Shown piece by piece: positions 28,583-37,775 of a stretch of 64,000 nucleotides of DNA. Source of the stretch: Apilactobacillus kunkeei (GTDB taxonomy: Bacteria; Bacillota; Bacilli; Lactobacillales; Lactobacillaceae); the NCBI RefSeq assembly GCF_005930975.1, contig NZ_VBSE01000043.1, positions 124,001 to 188,000 of the forward strand. The letters run 5' to 3'. The first letter of the stretch is position 1. Each line of letters begins with the position of its first letter. Under the pieces are notes generated by a model, which was not told the origin of the DNA, did not search any database, and saw only the letters and a list, made by a program, of their open reading frames with translations. A program made the translations under genes and the position numbers.

Positions 28583-29872
28583 CTATTTAAAGTTCTTTGA
28601 AATTAATTCTGCAAAGTTATCTTTTACTTCATTAATATCTACAGTAACTTCGTTTGCATCAGCCATGTTCTTAACATGAATAGTGTTTGATTCTAGCTCA
28701 TTATCACCTAAAGTTAAGGTGAACTTAGCATCTAGCTTGTCAGCACTCTTGAATTGCGCCTTTGGCTTACGTGCTAGGTAATCTTTATCAGCCTTAAAGT
28801 CTTGATTTCTTAGTGCTTGAACAACCTTAAGTGCTTCAACACTTGCATCGTCACCAATTCCAACTACATAAGCGTCTAAACCAAATGTGTCTGGGAATTG
28901 GAAGTTCTTCGAATCCATAAGTAGAAGTAATCTTTCTACCCCTAGACCAAATCCAACACCTGGCATTTGAGGACCACCTAGTTCTTCAACTAAGCCATCG
29001 TATCTACCACCGGCACAGATTGTAGTGTAGCCTTCACCTAATTCCTTAGCGTTAGCCATGATTTCAAAGATTGTGTGGTTGTAGTAGTCCAATCCACGAA
29101 CCATTGTGTGATCAACATCGTATTTGATGCCTAAATCATCCAATAGTCTAGTTACCTTGTCGAAATGCTTTTGAGCATCATCGGTTAGGTAATCTAGAAT
29201 TGAAGGTGCACCATCAACGATTAATTGGTCTTCTGGTGCCTTACTATCTAGCACACGAAGAGGATTTTTGTGTAGACGCTCCTTAGAATCATCACTTAGT
29301 TCTTCAAAGTGTGGTTCCAAGTAGTCAATCAATGCTTGACGGTAGTCAGCACGAGTTTGCTTATCACCTAATGTGTTAATAGCTACTCTCAAGTCATCAA
29401 TTCCTAGTTTTTGTAGGTAGTTAACGGCCATGGAAATAACTTCAACATCTAATTCTGGTGATTCGCTACCGAAAGCTTCAACACCGATTTGGTGGAATTG
29501 ACGTTGACGACCAGATTGAGGACGTTCGTATCTAAACATAGGTCCCATGTAATACATCTTTACTGGCTTCGGTGTATCTGGACCGTAAAGTTTATTTTCA
29601 ACAAACGCTCTAACTACGCCAGCAGTTCCTTCTGGTCTTAATGTAATATGACGATCTCCCTTATCGTGAAAGTCATACATTTCTTTTGTAACAATGTCTG
29701 AAGTTTCTCCTGATGTTCTTGAGAAAACATCAAAGCTTTCAAACATTGGTGTTCTTATTTCTTGATAACGATAAGCCGCAAACAACTTTCTAGCTGTTTC
29801 TTCAACAAATTGCCATTTTTCTGAAGTTCCTGGCAAAATATCTGCGGTTCCTTTTGGACGTTGATATCGCAT
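28583..29872 (-). CDS. hisS: Histidyl-tRNA synthetase
   Basis: A class IIa synthetase that charges tRNA-His. The start is ATG 29870-29872 ([15 protein letters not shown]), preceded by GGAGGGA; the in-frame codons upstream lie inside the T-box terminator and are not part of the protein. This gives 429 residues, the family length. Motif 2 is [23 protein letters not shown] near 105-127 (shown here only as its start [13 protein letters not shown] and end GRQRQFHQ). HisA-type motifs are [13 protein letters not shown] near 259 and CAGGRYDGL near 286. The C-terminal anticodon domain starts near 335. First gene of hisS-aspS. Confidence 0.97.
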   Translation of the reverse strand: MRYQRPKGTADILPGTSEKWQFVEETARKLFAAYRYQEIRTPMFESFDVFSRTSGETSDIVTKEMYDFHDKGDRHITLRPEGTAGVVRAFVENKLYGPDTPKPVKMYYMGPMFRYERPQSGRQRQFHQIGVEAFGSESPELDVEVISMAVNYLQKLGIDDLRVAINTLGDKQTRADYRQALIDYLEPHFEELSDDSKERLHKNPLRVLDSKAPEDQLIVDGAPSILDYLTDDAQKHFDKVTRLLDDLGIKYDVDHTMVRGLDYYNHTIFEIMANAKELGEGYTTICAGGRYDGLVEELGGPQMPGVGFGLGVERLLLLMDSKNFQFPDTFGLDAYVVGIGDDASVEALKVVQALRNQDFKADKDYLARKPKAQFKSADKLDAKFTLTLGDNELESNTIHVKNMADANEVTVDINEVKDNFAELISKNFK

Positions 29873-29900
29873 GATAATCCCTCCGCAAACTTTAATAACT

Positions 29901-30126
29901 GAATAAAAAAGCCCTTGTCTAAATAAAATCATTTAGACAAGGGCGCAAAAAGCACGGTACCACCTTTTTTTAACTCTTATGTAACGTATAATTACGAATG
30001 GCTTAGCCATTAGCCTCAAAAGTGTCTTTCCAGGATTTCTTTCGTCGTTATTTCACCAAACTAACGCTCTCTTATACCTAAGAAAATTCCGTACTCTTCT
30101 TTTTTCATCAGCGAGTATTCTATTCA
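29901..30126 (-). promoter_or_regulatory. T-box riboswitch of hisS-aspS (candidate Asp/His specifier)
   Basis: The core AAGGTGGTACCGTG is on the minus strand at 29953-29966. The terminator has perfect 14-bp arms (29911-29924 and 29931-29944) followed by TTTTTT. Upstream, GACAC (30022-30026) contains both GAC (Asp) and CAC (His), which fits an operon for exactly these two synthetases. A small hairpin AATGGC/GCCATT lies between specifier and core. Core and terminator are certain; the specifier is inferred. Confidence 0.9.
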
Positions 30127-30132
30127 TGTTTT

Positions 30133-30161
30133 AGATTAATGTAATTTACTTAAAAAGTCAA
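30133..30161 (-). promoter_or_regulatory. hisS-aspS promoter
   Basis: TTGACT (30156-30161), 17 bases, TAATCT (30133-30138), just upstream of the T-box leader. Confidence 0.75.
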
Positions 30162-30220
30162 GAACTCACATATTTTGCTTCATTCTAAATCCATTGTAGA
30201 ATGGAATAGAGGTGATATAT

Positions 30221-31069
30221 ATGAAGCAATTAACACAAGAATGGCTTGAACAATTACCAATTAAAAACGTAACTAAACTCACCCCTGTATCAGGTGGCGA
30301 TATCAATGATTCATATGAAATCATTGCCGATAACCAAAAATACTTTATGAAAGTCCAACCCAATAAAGGAAAGGAATTCTTCGAACACGAAGTAGAAGGA
30401 ATCAACCTTATCGGTCAATATGCAACCGTCCCAACTATTATTGACTATGGTGAAATTGATGGTGATGGCTTTCTAATTCAAAAATGGATGAACCTATCAC
30501 CATTTGGCAATCAATATCAATTAGGCCAAATGTTAGCCAACGTTCACAAGCACCACAATGACCGTTTTGGTCTAGACAAAGACTTTAAACTAGGTCGCGT
30601 GCCAAAGAAAAACACATGGAATGATAATTGGGCTGATTTCTTTATCAAACAACGTTTGAACCCATTAATGGATATGGCGATTAAAAACCGTGAAATCTCC
30701 AAAGAAGATTTAAACCACTTTGATAATCTAAAGGAAGCTTTCAAAAAAGATATGGATAGACATCACAGTGATGCATCCCTTCTTCACGGTGACCTATGGA
30801 GTGGCAACTTCTCATTTCTAGAAGACGGCAATCCAATCTTGATTGACCCTGATGTCTACTACGGTGACCGTGAATTCGACATTGGTTTGACGACCGTTTT
30901 CGGTGGTTTCAATGCCGACTTCTACGAAGGATACAATGACACCTATCCACTCGATTCTGGATGGAAGAAAAGAATTCAATACTATCAATTCTTCTATCTA
31001 CTGGCTCACTACGTCATGTTTGGCGGTGGCTATGGACTAGAAGTAAAGAATATTCTTAGTCAATACTAG
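30221..31069 (+). CDS. Fructosamine kinase family protein
   Basis: Belongs to the fructosamine-3-kinase/aminoglycoside-phosphotransferase fold, which phosphorylates sugar adducts on amines so that they break down; the bacterial substrate is unproven. Motifs are VSGGDINDSYEI near 23-34 (nucleotide loop), the ATP-lysine in YFMKVQPN near 45, the catalytic loop LLHGDLWSGNF near 191 and the metal DPDVYYGDREFDIGLT near 212. The chosen ATG (30221) follows GAGGTG with good spacing; the GTG at 30212 lies inside that site. Length is 282 residues. Its stop shares the CTAG with the convergent HAD gene, so no terminator separates them. Confidence 0.88.
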   Translation: MKQLTQEWLEQLPIKNVTKLTPVSGGDINDSYEIIADNQKYFMKVQPNKGKEFFEHEVEGINLIGQYATVPTIIDYGEIDGDGFLIQKWMNLSPFGNQYQLGQMLANVHKHHNDRFGLDKDFKLGRVPKKNTWNDNWADFFIKQRLNPLMDMAIKNREISKEDLNHFDNLKEAFKKDMDRHHSDASLLHGDLWSGNFSFLEDGNPILIDPDVYYGDREFDIGLTTVFGGFNADFYEGYNDTYPLDSGWKKRIQYYQFFYLLAHYVMFGGGYGLEVKNILSQY

Positions 31070-31695
31070 TCATTACGATGCAAGAAATCATAATAGTTGT
31101 TGATTGTTACTTCTGGGTTACCTGTAGAATTAATCATTCCATCTGGGTCAAATAAGCAGGCCTTGATTCCAGCATTATGAGCAGCATCAACGTCTAGCTT
31201 TCTGTCCCCCATGAACATGCAATCACTACGATTAATGTCGTTATGTTTAATTAAATAGTTAACAGCTTCTGGATCAGGTTTTCTCTTGAAAGCCTGATTT
31301 TTTGTTGCCATTTCGGTGAAGTAACCCTTTAATCCGGCATCTTCCAACATTGCAATAGCATCATCATCACGATGAGTTAGTAAAAAGTTTCTCCCACCAT
31401 CATCGACATTTTGTGCTAATACCTTATCTACATTCATAAAGATATTGGAGTCTTTGACATTTTGTTTTTCGTATTGGCGATATTTATCATTAATTTTGTC
31501 GGCATCAATATTGAAATGAGCAGCGTACTTTTGCACGCATGTTGCTAGCGAGTGTCGACGCATCACCTGATTAATTTCATAATCATCAATTTCAAGCTCA
31601 TCAATTCTCATATCAATTAAGGCATTAACAAATGCATCAACCATAATTGGATACGTATCCATAATTGTTCCATCAAAATCCCAAATTAAATCCAT
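31066..31695 (-). CDS. HAD-IA family phosphatase (phosphoglycolate-phosphatase-like)
   Basis: A cytoplasmic small-molecule phosphatase of the haloacid dehalogenase family; the substrate is unknown. The nucleophile motif is WDFDGTIMDT (5-14), motif II is LLTHRD near 109, the lysine motif is KRKPDPEAVNYL near 136, and motif IV is MGDRKLDVDAA near 161. A helical cap lies between residues 15 and 85. The 209 residues are typical. It follows the dtd terminator. The stop codon overlaps that of the plus-strand fructosamine kinase gene. Confidence 0.87.
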   Translation of the reverse strand: MDLIWDFDGTIMDTYPIMVDAFVNALIDMRIDELEIDDYEINQVMRRHSLATCVQKYAAHFNIDADKINDKYRQYEKQNVKDSNIFMNVDKVLAQNVDDGGRNFLLTHRDDDAIAMLEDAGLKGYFTEMATKNQAFKRKPDPEAVNYLIKHNDINRSDCMFMGDRKLDVDAAHNAGIKACLFDPDGMINSTGNPEVTINNYYDFLHRND

Positions 31696-31713
31696 GTCTT
31701 TCTCCCCTAATTA

Positions 31714-31742
31714 AAAAAGAGCTTTCACAAGCTCTTTTTATT
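31714..31742 (-). terminator. dtd terminator
   Basis: AAAAAGAGCTT/AAGCTCTTTTT perfect arms with a 4-base loop and a T-run on the minus strand, overlapping the dtd stop codon. Confidence 0.9.
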
Positions 31743-32184
31743 TGTTTTCTGTATCAAAAATAATTGTAAACGGACCATCATTTTGCAAATCAACTTGCAT
31801 GTCAGCACCAAAACGTCCAGTTTCAACATAATTACCTGCATCCCTTAGGGATTGGTTAAACTGGTCATACATATCAGATGCAAAATCGGGTTTTCCCGCC
31901 TTTGTGAATGAAGGACGATTTCCCTTCTTAGTATCGGCATACAAAGTAAATTGAGATACAGATAAGATTTCACCATTAATTGATTTTAAACTCAAGTTAG
32001 TCTTACCATCTTCATCAGCAAAAATGCGTAAGTTACTAATCTTTCGAACTAAATAATCAATATCATCCATAGTGTCGCCATCTTTAATACCGACTAATAA
32101 CAAGTAACCCTGGTTAATTTTTCCAACTTGTTCTTTACCAATCGATACGCTAGCATGACTTACTCTTTGAAGTACAACTCGCAT
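31738..32184 (-). CDS. dtd: D-aminoacyl-tRNA deacylase
   Basis: Removes D-amino acids (and glycine) wrongly attached to tRNA. The 148 residues carry the family marks [15 protein letters not shown] at the start, [20 protein letters not shown] near 75-94 (the SQFTL active-site segment) and the GPFTIIFDT end. The Gly-cisPro type motif lies near the C-terminus. It follows relA by about 10 bases, a conserved pair in Lactobacillales, and ends in a terminator. Confidence 0.95.
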   Translation of the reverse strand: MRVVLQRVSHASVSIGKEQVGKINQGYLLLVGIKDGDTMDDIDYLVRKISNLRIFADEDGKTNLSLKSINGEILSVSQFTLYADTKKGNRPSFTKAGKPDFASDMYDQFNQSLRDAGNYVETGRFGADMQVDLQNDGPFTIIFDTENK

Positions 32185-32194
32185 AATTAACTCC

Positions 32195-34423
32195 TTACAT
32201 AAATGGTCTTTTTACTACGTAAACATCAGGAATATTCTTCAAATGTTCAATAATCATATTCAATTGTTCTAAGTTACGAACTCCTAACTTTAGTGAAATA
32301 ACGGCAGTCTTATCATGATCCACTTTACCTTCAATTGAATTGATTTGTTTGCAAATGGTACTAACCTTCTTGATAACATCGTTTAACAAGTTATTACGGT
32401 TGTACCCTTGTACTTCAATGTTAGCAATGAATAAAGCGTGATTATCTGAAGCAATGTTCCAAGTAACGCTTACCAAACGTTCATCATTATCATTAATGTT
32501 TGGACAGTCCTTACGGTGAACAGATACACCACGACCTTTAGTGATGTATCCAACCACTTTATCTCCAGGAACAGGTGAACAACAGTGACTTAAGCGAACT
32601 AATAGATTATCGACGCCTTCAATTACGATTCCATCTGAAGGCCTCTTATTCTTATTAGTCTTGTTAACTTCATCGCTTTTTTTTTCAATTGTTTGATGGT
32701 TTTCAAGAATATCTTTTTGTTGCTGTTCAATTCTCTTCTTTTCAGCCTCATCTCGGATACTGGCAGTTAAAATATTAACAATTCCGTTTGGTTGCTTATT
32801 ACCAAAACCGATTTCAGCAAACATATCATTCACTTGATTATAATATGTGTCCTTAATTGCATCTTCAAGATGTTCTTTGGTCATGATTTCATTAACATCG
32901 TAACCAGCATCTTTAACAGCCTTGGTTAAGATGTCTCTTCCAGTGTTCACATTTTTTTCACGATCACGAGTTTTGAAATATTGACGTATCTTGTGTTTAG
33001 CACGACTGGTAGATACTAGATTAATCCAATCTTGGCTAGGACCAGCGGAACTGGATGATGTCATTATTTCGACGATATCACCTGTTTGAATTTGATAATC
33101 TAATGGCTCAATTTTACCGTTAACACGAGAACCAACGGTGTGATTACCAATATCAGTATGAATTAGGTATGCCATATCAAGTGGACCAGCACCCTTAGGC
33201 AATTCCAAAACATCTCCTTGAGGAGTAAATGCATATACATGATCACCGAATAGGTCACCTTTTACACCATCCATAAAGTCAGAGGCGCTATCGGTATCTT
33301 CTTGTAGTTCAATAATGCGTTTAAACCAGTTTAAACGATTATTATCTGAAGATTCCTTAACTTCATCTGTAGCTCCTTCTTTGTATGCCCAGTGTGCAGC
33401 AACCCCATATTCAGCAATTTGGTGCATTTCCTTGGTTCTGATTTGAACTTCTAATGGACGTCCACCGGGTCCAACAACAGTGGTATGCAATGACTGATAC
33501 ATGTTAGCCTTAGGCATTGCAATGTAATCCTTAAAACGACCAGGCATTGGTGACCACTTAGTATGAATAGCACCTAAAACTGCATAACAGTCTTTGATGG
33601 AATCAACAATGCATCTAACTGCCAATAGATCATAAATCTGTTCGAATTGCTTCTTCTTAATGACCATCTTATGGTAAACGGAGTATAGGTGCTTAGGCCT
33701 ACCATAGACCTCCACATTCTTAAGTCCCATTTGTTTAACCTGTTGGTTAACTTCTTTAACTGCTTCATTAATGTATGAAACACGTTCGTCTCGTTTAGAG
33801 TTCATTAGGTGAACAATGCGGTAGTACTGTTGAGGATTTAGGTATCTAAGTGAGATATCTTCTAATTCCCACTTAATTGTTCCAATCCCCAAACGGTCAG
33901 CAAGTGGTGCGTAGATTTCCAATGTTTCATTAGAAATACGACGTTGCTTTTCTGGTTTTAAATGTTTTAGTGTGCGCATGTTATGCAAACGGTCAGCCAA
34001 TTTAACAATCATGACACGAATATCCTTACACATTGCTAACAAAAGCTTGCGGTGGTTCTCAGCCAATTGCTCCTGATTAGATTTATACTTAATCTTACCA
34101 AGCTTGGTAACACCATCTACGATTAATTCGATGTCATTACCGAATAATTCAGCGATATCTGATAATTCAGCACCGGTATCTTCTACAACATCGTGTAATA
34201 GACCAGCACTTACTGTTTCAGGATCCATCTTTAATGTCGCTAAAATACTAGCCACTTGAATTGGATGAACAATATAAGGTTCTCCGGATTGTCTAAATTG
34301 GTCTTTATGACAAATTGACGCAAATTCGTATGCTTTTTTAACCATTCCTACATGTTGTTCATTCATGTAACTGGAAATTTCTTTAAACAAATCTTCTTTT
34401 GACCAAATCTTATGTTCAGACAT
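32195..34423 (-). CDS. relA: Bifunctional (p)ppGpp synthetase/hydrolase RelA/SpoT
   Basis: Makes and degrades (p)ppGpp, the stringent-response alarmone. The hydrolase domain has the HD pair at residues 77-78 ([10 protein letters not shown]), the synthetase domain follows (about 230-360, with [21 protein letters not shown]), then TGS (about 390-460, [16 protein letters not shown]), the zinc-type CCSPVPGD near 630, and the C-terminal ACT domain. Start ATG 34423 is 8 bases after AAGG; the TTG at 34429 lies too close to it. Length is 742 residues. It lies in a prmA-rsmE-relA-dtd cluster. Confidence 0.97.
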   Translation of the reverse strand: MSEHKIWSKEDLFKEISSYMNEQHVGMVKKAYEFASICHKDQFRQSGEPYIVHPIQVASILATLKMDPETVSAGLLHDVVEDTGAELSDIAELFGNDIELIVDGVTKLGKIKYKSNQEQLAENHRKLLLAMCKDIRVMIVKLADRLHNMRTLKHLKPEKQRRISNETLEIYAPLADRLGIGTIKWELEDISLRYLNPQQYYRIVHLMNSKRDERVSYINEAVKEVNQQVKQMGLKNVEVYGRPKHLYSVYHKMVIKKKQFEQIYDLLAVRCIVDSIKDCYAVLGAIHTKWSPMPGRFKDYIAMPKANMYQSLHTTVVGPGGRPLEVQIRTKEMHQIAEYGVAAHWAYKEGATDEVKESSDNNRLNWFKRIIELQEDTDSASDFMDGVKGDLFGDHVYAFTPQGDVLELPKGAGPLDMAYLIHTDIGNHTVGSRVNGKIEPLDYQIQTGDIVEIMTSSSSAGPSQDWINLVSTSRAKHKIRQYFKTRDREKNVNTGRDILTKAVKDAGYDVNEIMTKEHLEDAIKDTYYNQVNDMFAEIGFGNKQPNGIVNILTASIRDEAEKKRIEQQQKDILENHQTIEKKSDEVNKTNKNKRPSDGIVIEGVDNLLVRLSHCCSPVPGDKVVGYITKGRGVSVHRKDCPNINDNDERLVSVTWNIASDNHALFIANIEVQGYNRNNLLNDVIKKVSTICKQINSIEGKVDHDKTAVISLKLGVRNLEQLNMIIEHLKNIPDVYVVKRPFM

Positions 34424-34466
34424 TTCCAAAACCTTCTTCCAATCTTTTATTTTCTATATTTTATCA

Positions 34467-35210
34467 TTAATTTAATGAGTTTAATTCCATATGAACTGAT
34501 AAAGCTGATAAAAAGTAAAACGGTGCCGTTTCAGTTCTTAAAATTCTAGGTCCTAGTCCACAAGTCAAATATCCCATCGACTGTAATATTTCCACTTCCT
34601 TAGGAGATATACCGCCTTCAGGTCCAAAGAACATTGCAACACTTTCACCAGGTTTGGTCTTATCAAGTGTCTTAATTAAATCTGATTTTTCGCCGTGTTT
34701 AGCTGATTCCTCATAAGCAATTAAACGGTGATCAAACTCATAGTTATCTAGTTCCTTGATTGAGTTTATATATTCAATTTCTGGAATCACATTTCGGTGT
34801 GATTGTTCAGCAGCACTTCTTGCAATTTTTCTAAAACGTTGTAATTTCTTTTCTGCCTTATTATTCCATTTAGCAATAGCCCAATCTGTCGGGGTAAAAA
34901 TAATCTTTTTAACTCCTAACTCTGTAGCTTTTTGAACCACTAATTCAGCTTTTTCCTTTTTTGGCAATCCACAAATAATTATAGCATCAGCAGGGAGTTC
35001 GACATCTTTGTCAGATTTTTCCACTACCTTAGCTAGATTCTTTTCGTTATCAGTTAATTCGGCAACAAATAATTGGTGATTACCATCTACAATTTCGAAA
35101 CGATTTCCTTCTGTGGAACGTAAAACACCCATAAAATGATGAGCGATATCAGCACTAACCTCAAATTCAGTATCATTACTCAATATTTGGTCTGTAAAGT
35201 AGTGTTGCAT
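34467..35210 (-). CDS. rsmE: 16S rRNA (uracil-1498-N3)-methyltransferase
   Basis: Methylates U1498 of 16S rRNA near the decoding site. A SPOUT fold of 247 residues: the N-terminal PUA-like part (HHFMGVLRS near 25) and the C-terminal knot with FFGPEGGISPKEVE near 191 and LGPRILRTETAPFYFLSAL near 219. Its ATG begins immediately after the prmA stop, a coupling found across Firmicutes. Confidence 0.95.
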   Translation of the reverse strand: MQHYFTDQILSNDTEFEVSADIAHHFMGVLRSTEGNRFEIVDGNHQLFVAELTDNEKNLAKVVEKSDKDVELPADAIIICGLPKKEKAELVVQKATELGVKKIIFTPTDWAIAKWNNKAEKKLQRFRKIARSAAEQSHRNVIPEIEYINSIKELDNYEFDHRLIAYEESAKHGEKSDLIKTLDKTKPGESVAMFFGPEGGISPKEVEILQSMGYLTCGLGPRILRTETAPFYFLSALSVHMELNSLN

Positions 35211-36095
35211 CTATTCATCATCCTTTCTTAAATGTGCTGTAATTCCGCACCAATCACCTAACATTGATACTTGATCAATCACGAAATCGTTGTCCTTAAG
35301 TGTTTGATTGGTAATATCTAGTTTTTCCTTGATAATGCCTGAAATAATAATTTGTCCGCCAGGATTTAGATTATTAACTGCTTGTGGAATTAATGGTAAT
35401 ACCGCTTCTGGAAGCATGTTCGCAAAAATAATATCTACCTTTTTAGTAATAGCATCTAGCAAACTGTTCTTACCAACCTTAATGTCGTCAGCGAATCCAT
35501 TTAAGGAAACATTTTGTTTGGCAGATGTAACGGCATCGTCATCATAGTCATAAGCTTCAATATCAGCAGCCCCTAAAAGTTTGGCACCGATACTTAAGAC
35601 CCCAGATCCAGTTCCAATATCTAGAATGCTTTGATCTTCTCTAAGGATGTTTTCAATCGCTTGAAGACATAAAACTGTGGTTGGATGTACTCCTGTACCA
35701 AATGCTTTTTTTGGGTCTAATTTGATGACTAATTCATCATCTGATTCTTTTTTGTAATCTTCCCACACAGGTGAAATTGTTAAAAACTTAGTAATTCGTT
35801 TTGCATGGTAGTATTTTTCCCATTCAGTATTCCATTTATCGTCATTTAAATCCTTGGTAACAACTTTACCCATTCCTGGATTTAATCCAAAACTCTTTAA
35901 TTGGTCCACTCTTTCTTGGATTGCTGGAACCTTTGATTTAATGTCAAAGTCTTCTGGGAAATATGAGTTAATACTCAATACTCCATCGTCTCTTGAATCT
36001 AATTCCACACCTAGAGATCCAAATTCCATCAAGATGTTAATAACTGCATCTTGAGATTCATCATTTGTTAATACTGATATTTCAGTCCATTCCAT
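35211..36095 (-). CDS. prmA: Ribosomal protein L11 methyltransferase
   Basis: Trimethylates ribosomal protein L11 with S-adenosylmethionine. Residues 1-110 form the substrate-binding domain, and SAM motif I LDIGTGSGVLSIGAKLLGA lies near 160. The NPP-like ANMLPEAV follows near 228. ATG 36095 is preferred, 8 bases after AGGGG; a GTG at 36104 lies inside that site. Length is 294 residues. It precedes rsmE and follows the 109-residue unknown gene and its terminator. Confidence 0.94.
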   Translation of the reverse strand: MEWTEISVLTNDESQDAVINILMEFGSLGVELDSRDDGVLSINSYFPEDFDIKSKVPAIQERVDQLKSFGLNPGMGKVVTKDLNDDKWNTEWEKYYHAKRITKFLTISPVWEDYKKESDDELVIKLDPKKAFGTGVHPTTVLCLQAIENILREDQSILDIGTGSGVLSIGAKLLGAADIEAYDYDDDAVTSAKQNVSLNGFADDIKVGKNSLLDAITKKVDIIFANMLPEAVLPLIPQAVNNLNPGGQIIISGIIKEKLDITNQTLKDNDFVIDQVSMLGDWCGITAHLRKDDE

Positions 36096-36118
36096 TTCAA
36101 ACACCCCTGTTAACTTTT

Positions 36119-36153
36119 ACAAAAAAGGTGCATCCCTCTTACAGGACACACCC
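36119..36153 (-). terminator. Terminator of the 109-residue gene
   Basis: The nine-pair stem GGTGTGTCC/GGATGCACC (two G-U pairs) is followed by TTTTTT on the minus strand, between the unknown gene and prmA. Confidence 0.75.
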
Positions 36154-36170
36154 CCGATTAATTTAGCGTA

Positions 36171-36500
36171 CTATTTAGATTCTGTCTTTTCTTTGTCTTG
36201 AATCTTTAGTTGCTTAAGTTTTTCCTCATGTTGTTGCAAGTGAGATTCCAAATAAAGCATCAATGAATTTTCATCCTTAAAAATTCGTGGATGTTTTTGT
36301 TTATGAAGTCTTAAATCAATTTCATTAATTTTTTGTCTACCTGTCCATTTGTGACCGTATCTGATGATTAAACGGTTATCTAAATGTTTCTTTCCAAATC
36401 TAAACACGTAAACGTTATCTGGAGTAAGCAATGGTCTAATGTAAGTCTTTTTGTAGTAGTATCCATTATCTCTTAAAAACTTCTTAGTTCGATTAAGCAT
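36171..36500 (-). CDS. Unknown 109-residue basic protein
   Basis: Not recognised. The protein is very rich in Lys and Arg, with no signal peptide, no membrane helix and no cysteines. The first two thirds look like a small mixed fold with aromatic residues (NGYYYKKTYIRPLL, VYVFRFGKKHLDNRLIIRYG). The last third is a charged helix with a coiled-coil look (LESHLQQHEEKLKQLKIQDKEK). A strong Shine-Dalgarno GGAGGTG is 8 bases before the ATG and a terminator follows, so it is a real gene. It stands alone between the YczE-like gene and prmA. Nucleic-acid binding would fit the charge but is a guess. Confidence 0.8.
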   Translation of the reverse strand: MLNRTKKFLRDNGYYYKKTYIRPLLTPDNVYVFRFGKKHLDNRLIIRYGHKWTGRQKINEIDLRLHKQKHPRIFKDENSLMLYLESHLQQHEEKLKQLKIQDKEKTESK

Positions 36501-36625
36501 TGTTTGTACACCTCCATTTTAATATTTTGCAATTGCTTTTTAATAAAGCATAATCTGTCCATAAATCATTCTATATAAATTTTATATTAACTTTGCTAAA
36601 TTGTCCACCTATATTGGATATAAAT

Positions 36626-36671
36626 AAAAACGCCAAACATCTGTTAGTTACACAGAAATCAGGCGTTCAAA
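36626..36671 (-). terminator. Terminator of the YczE-like gene
   Basis: The stem AACGCC/GGCGTT, with an inner CTG/CAG extension, closes a long loop and is followed by TTTTATTT on the minus strand, a few bases after the stop. Confidence 0.8.
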
Positions 36672-36676
36672 ATCTA

Positions 36677-37417
36677 TTATTTTACTTCTCCAACATCAAG
36701 AGCTTGATGCTTTAGTTTGGTAAAGACATGCTTATCAGCAATTCCTGTAATTCCACCTTGGAAAAAGAACGCAAACAGTGTTCCTAATCCAAAGTTATTG
36801 AATTGATGAGTAATTACAATAGCGATAATTGCCATAATAGTTGGTGGAATATATGAGAACCACATTGCCTTTGAAGCATTTCCATCACAATATTTAAATC
36901 TCAAAATTTGCATTAAATCATCAGCAGGATGTAGTGCAATATTAACTCTTTGATAAATTGAAATCGCAATTGCAATAAATGCTACACCAACAAAGTTAAG
37001 TAATACATAAGCTAATGTCATTCCAATTCCATGTGCTTCTGGTAACCAATCACTTACTACACCATTGAAATAGTTAATTAGTAGTGAAAATGGTCCCAAG
37101 AATGCAGCATTACCGATCACTCTACTCCAGCTCCATTTTCCAACTAGAATTGAATTAAGAACTGTAATTAACATTCCTAATCCAAAGAATGCCCAGAATA
37201 AAACCCATTTACCATTACCTAAAACAGCATAACCAAGATTATTTTCAGCAGCAGTCCAATATGCTGATCCTAGAAAAGATGGATGAATTTTGGCACTAGT
37301 TACTAATGTTAAAACATTCCCCAATGAGTTAATAATTAGTGAAATTAAAAAGTAAATAATAGAGCTTGTCCAAGAAATTGTTCTTTTTGACTTAGTAGCA
37401 CTTGCACTAATTTGCAT
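36677..37417 (-). CDS. YczE/YitT-like integral membrane protein
   Basis: A 246-residue protein with about five hydrophobic segments (IIYFLISLIINSLGNVL, WVLFWAFFGLGMLITVL, LAYVLLNFVGVAFIAIAISIY, TIMAIIAIVI, TLFAFFFQGGITGIA). The order GVAFIAIAISIYQRVNIALHPADDLMQIL followed by FGLGTLFAFFFQGG (each segment read separately) resembles the YczE/YyaS group of predicted membrane proteins, whose substrate is unknown. AAGGGG lies 10 bases before the ATG. It stands alone downstream of the large teichoic-acid gene, after a 358-base AT-rich gap. Confidence 0.75.
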   Translation of the reverse strand: MQISASATKSKRTISWTSSIIYFLISLIINSLGNVLTLVTSAKIHPSFLGSAYWTAAENNLGYAVLGNGKWVLFWAFFGLGMLITVLNSILVGKWSWSRVIGNAAFLGPFSLLINYFNGVVSDWLPEAHGIGMTLAYVLLNFVGVAFIAIAISIYQRVNIALHPADDLMQILRFKYCDGNASKAMWFSYIPPTIMAIIAIVITHQFNNFGLGTLFAFFFQGGITGIADKHVFTKLKHQALDVGEVK

Positions 37418-37732
37418 GATAGAAATACCCCTTACCTGTAATTTTAATATTATTTTTTATTGTGAAAAAATTATCTAGCATCTGATAGCTTATAAACTAT
37501 CAAAAACTTAGTGCAATAAAGCACAAACTTAATTAACAAATAAATAGTAACATTAAATATTATAAAATCAAGTTAGAAACCTTACGCATAAATTAATTCT
37601 ATACGTATTTTAAAATGATTTTTGTAATAATAATCACTTGTTTTTCGTTTGTGAACTTTATAACAAAATAAATTATAAACCATTTTAAAAATAAAATAAA
37701 CCCCTTTCATAAAAAAGCTCAATCTTTTTTCA
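37418..37732. other. AT-rich gap between the large tagF and the YczE-like gene
   Basis: No gene is supported here. The stretch is extremely AT-rich. On the minus strand it holds a possible promoter for the YczE-like gene: TTGCAC (37511-37516), 16 bases, TATAAG (37489-37494). Two short hairpins lie in the same place, GTGC/GCAC (37511-37524) and GATAG/CTATC (37485-37502). No riboswitch class was recognised. Confidence 0.5.
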
Positions 37733-37771
37733 ATAAAAAAAGAAGCACCAACGATAAACCGTTGATGCTTC
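37733..37771 (-). terminator. Terminator of the large wall-polymer gene
   Basis: Twelve-base arms GAAGCATCAACG/CGTTGGTGCTTC (one G-U pair) with a 6-base loop and seven T, directly after the stop codon. Confidence 0.93.
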
Positions 37772-37775
37772 AATC

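Noticed and set aside
29873-29932. N-terminal extension of HisS by 20 residues
   Set aside because: It lies in the T-box terminator; the true ATG at 29872 follows GGAGGGA and matches the family start.
37582-37773. 63-residue open frame on the minus strand between the large tagF and the YczE-like gene
   Set aside because: It starts inside the tagF terminator stem, has no Shine-Dalgarno and an amino-acid content expected from AT-rich noncoding DNA.
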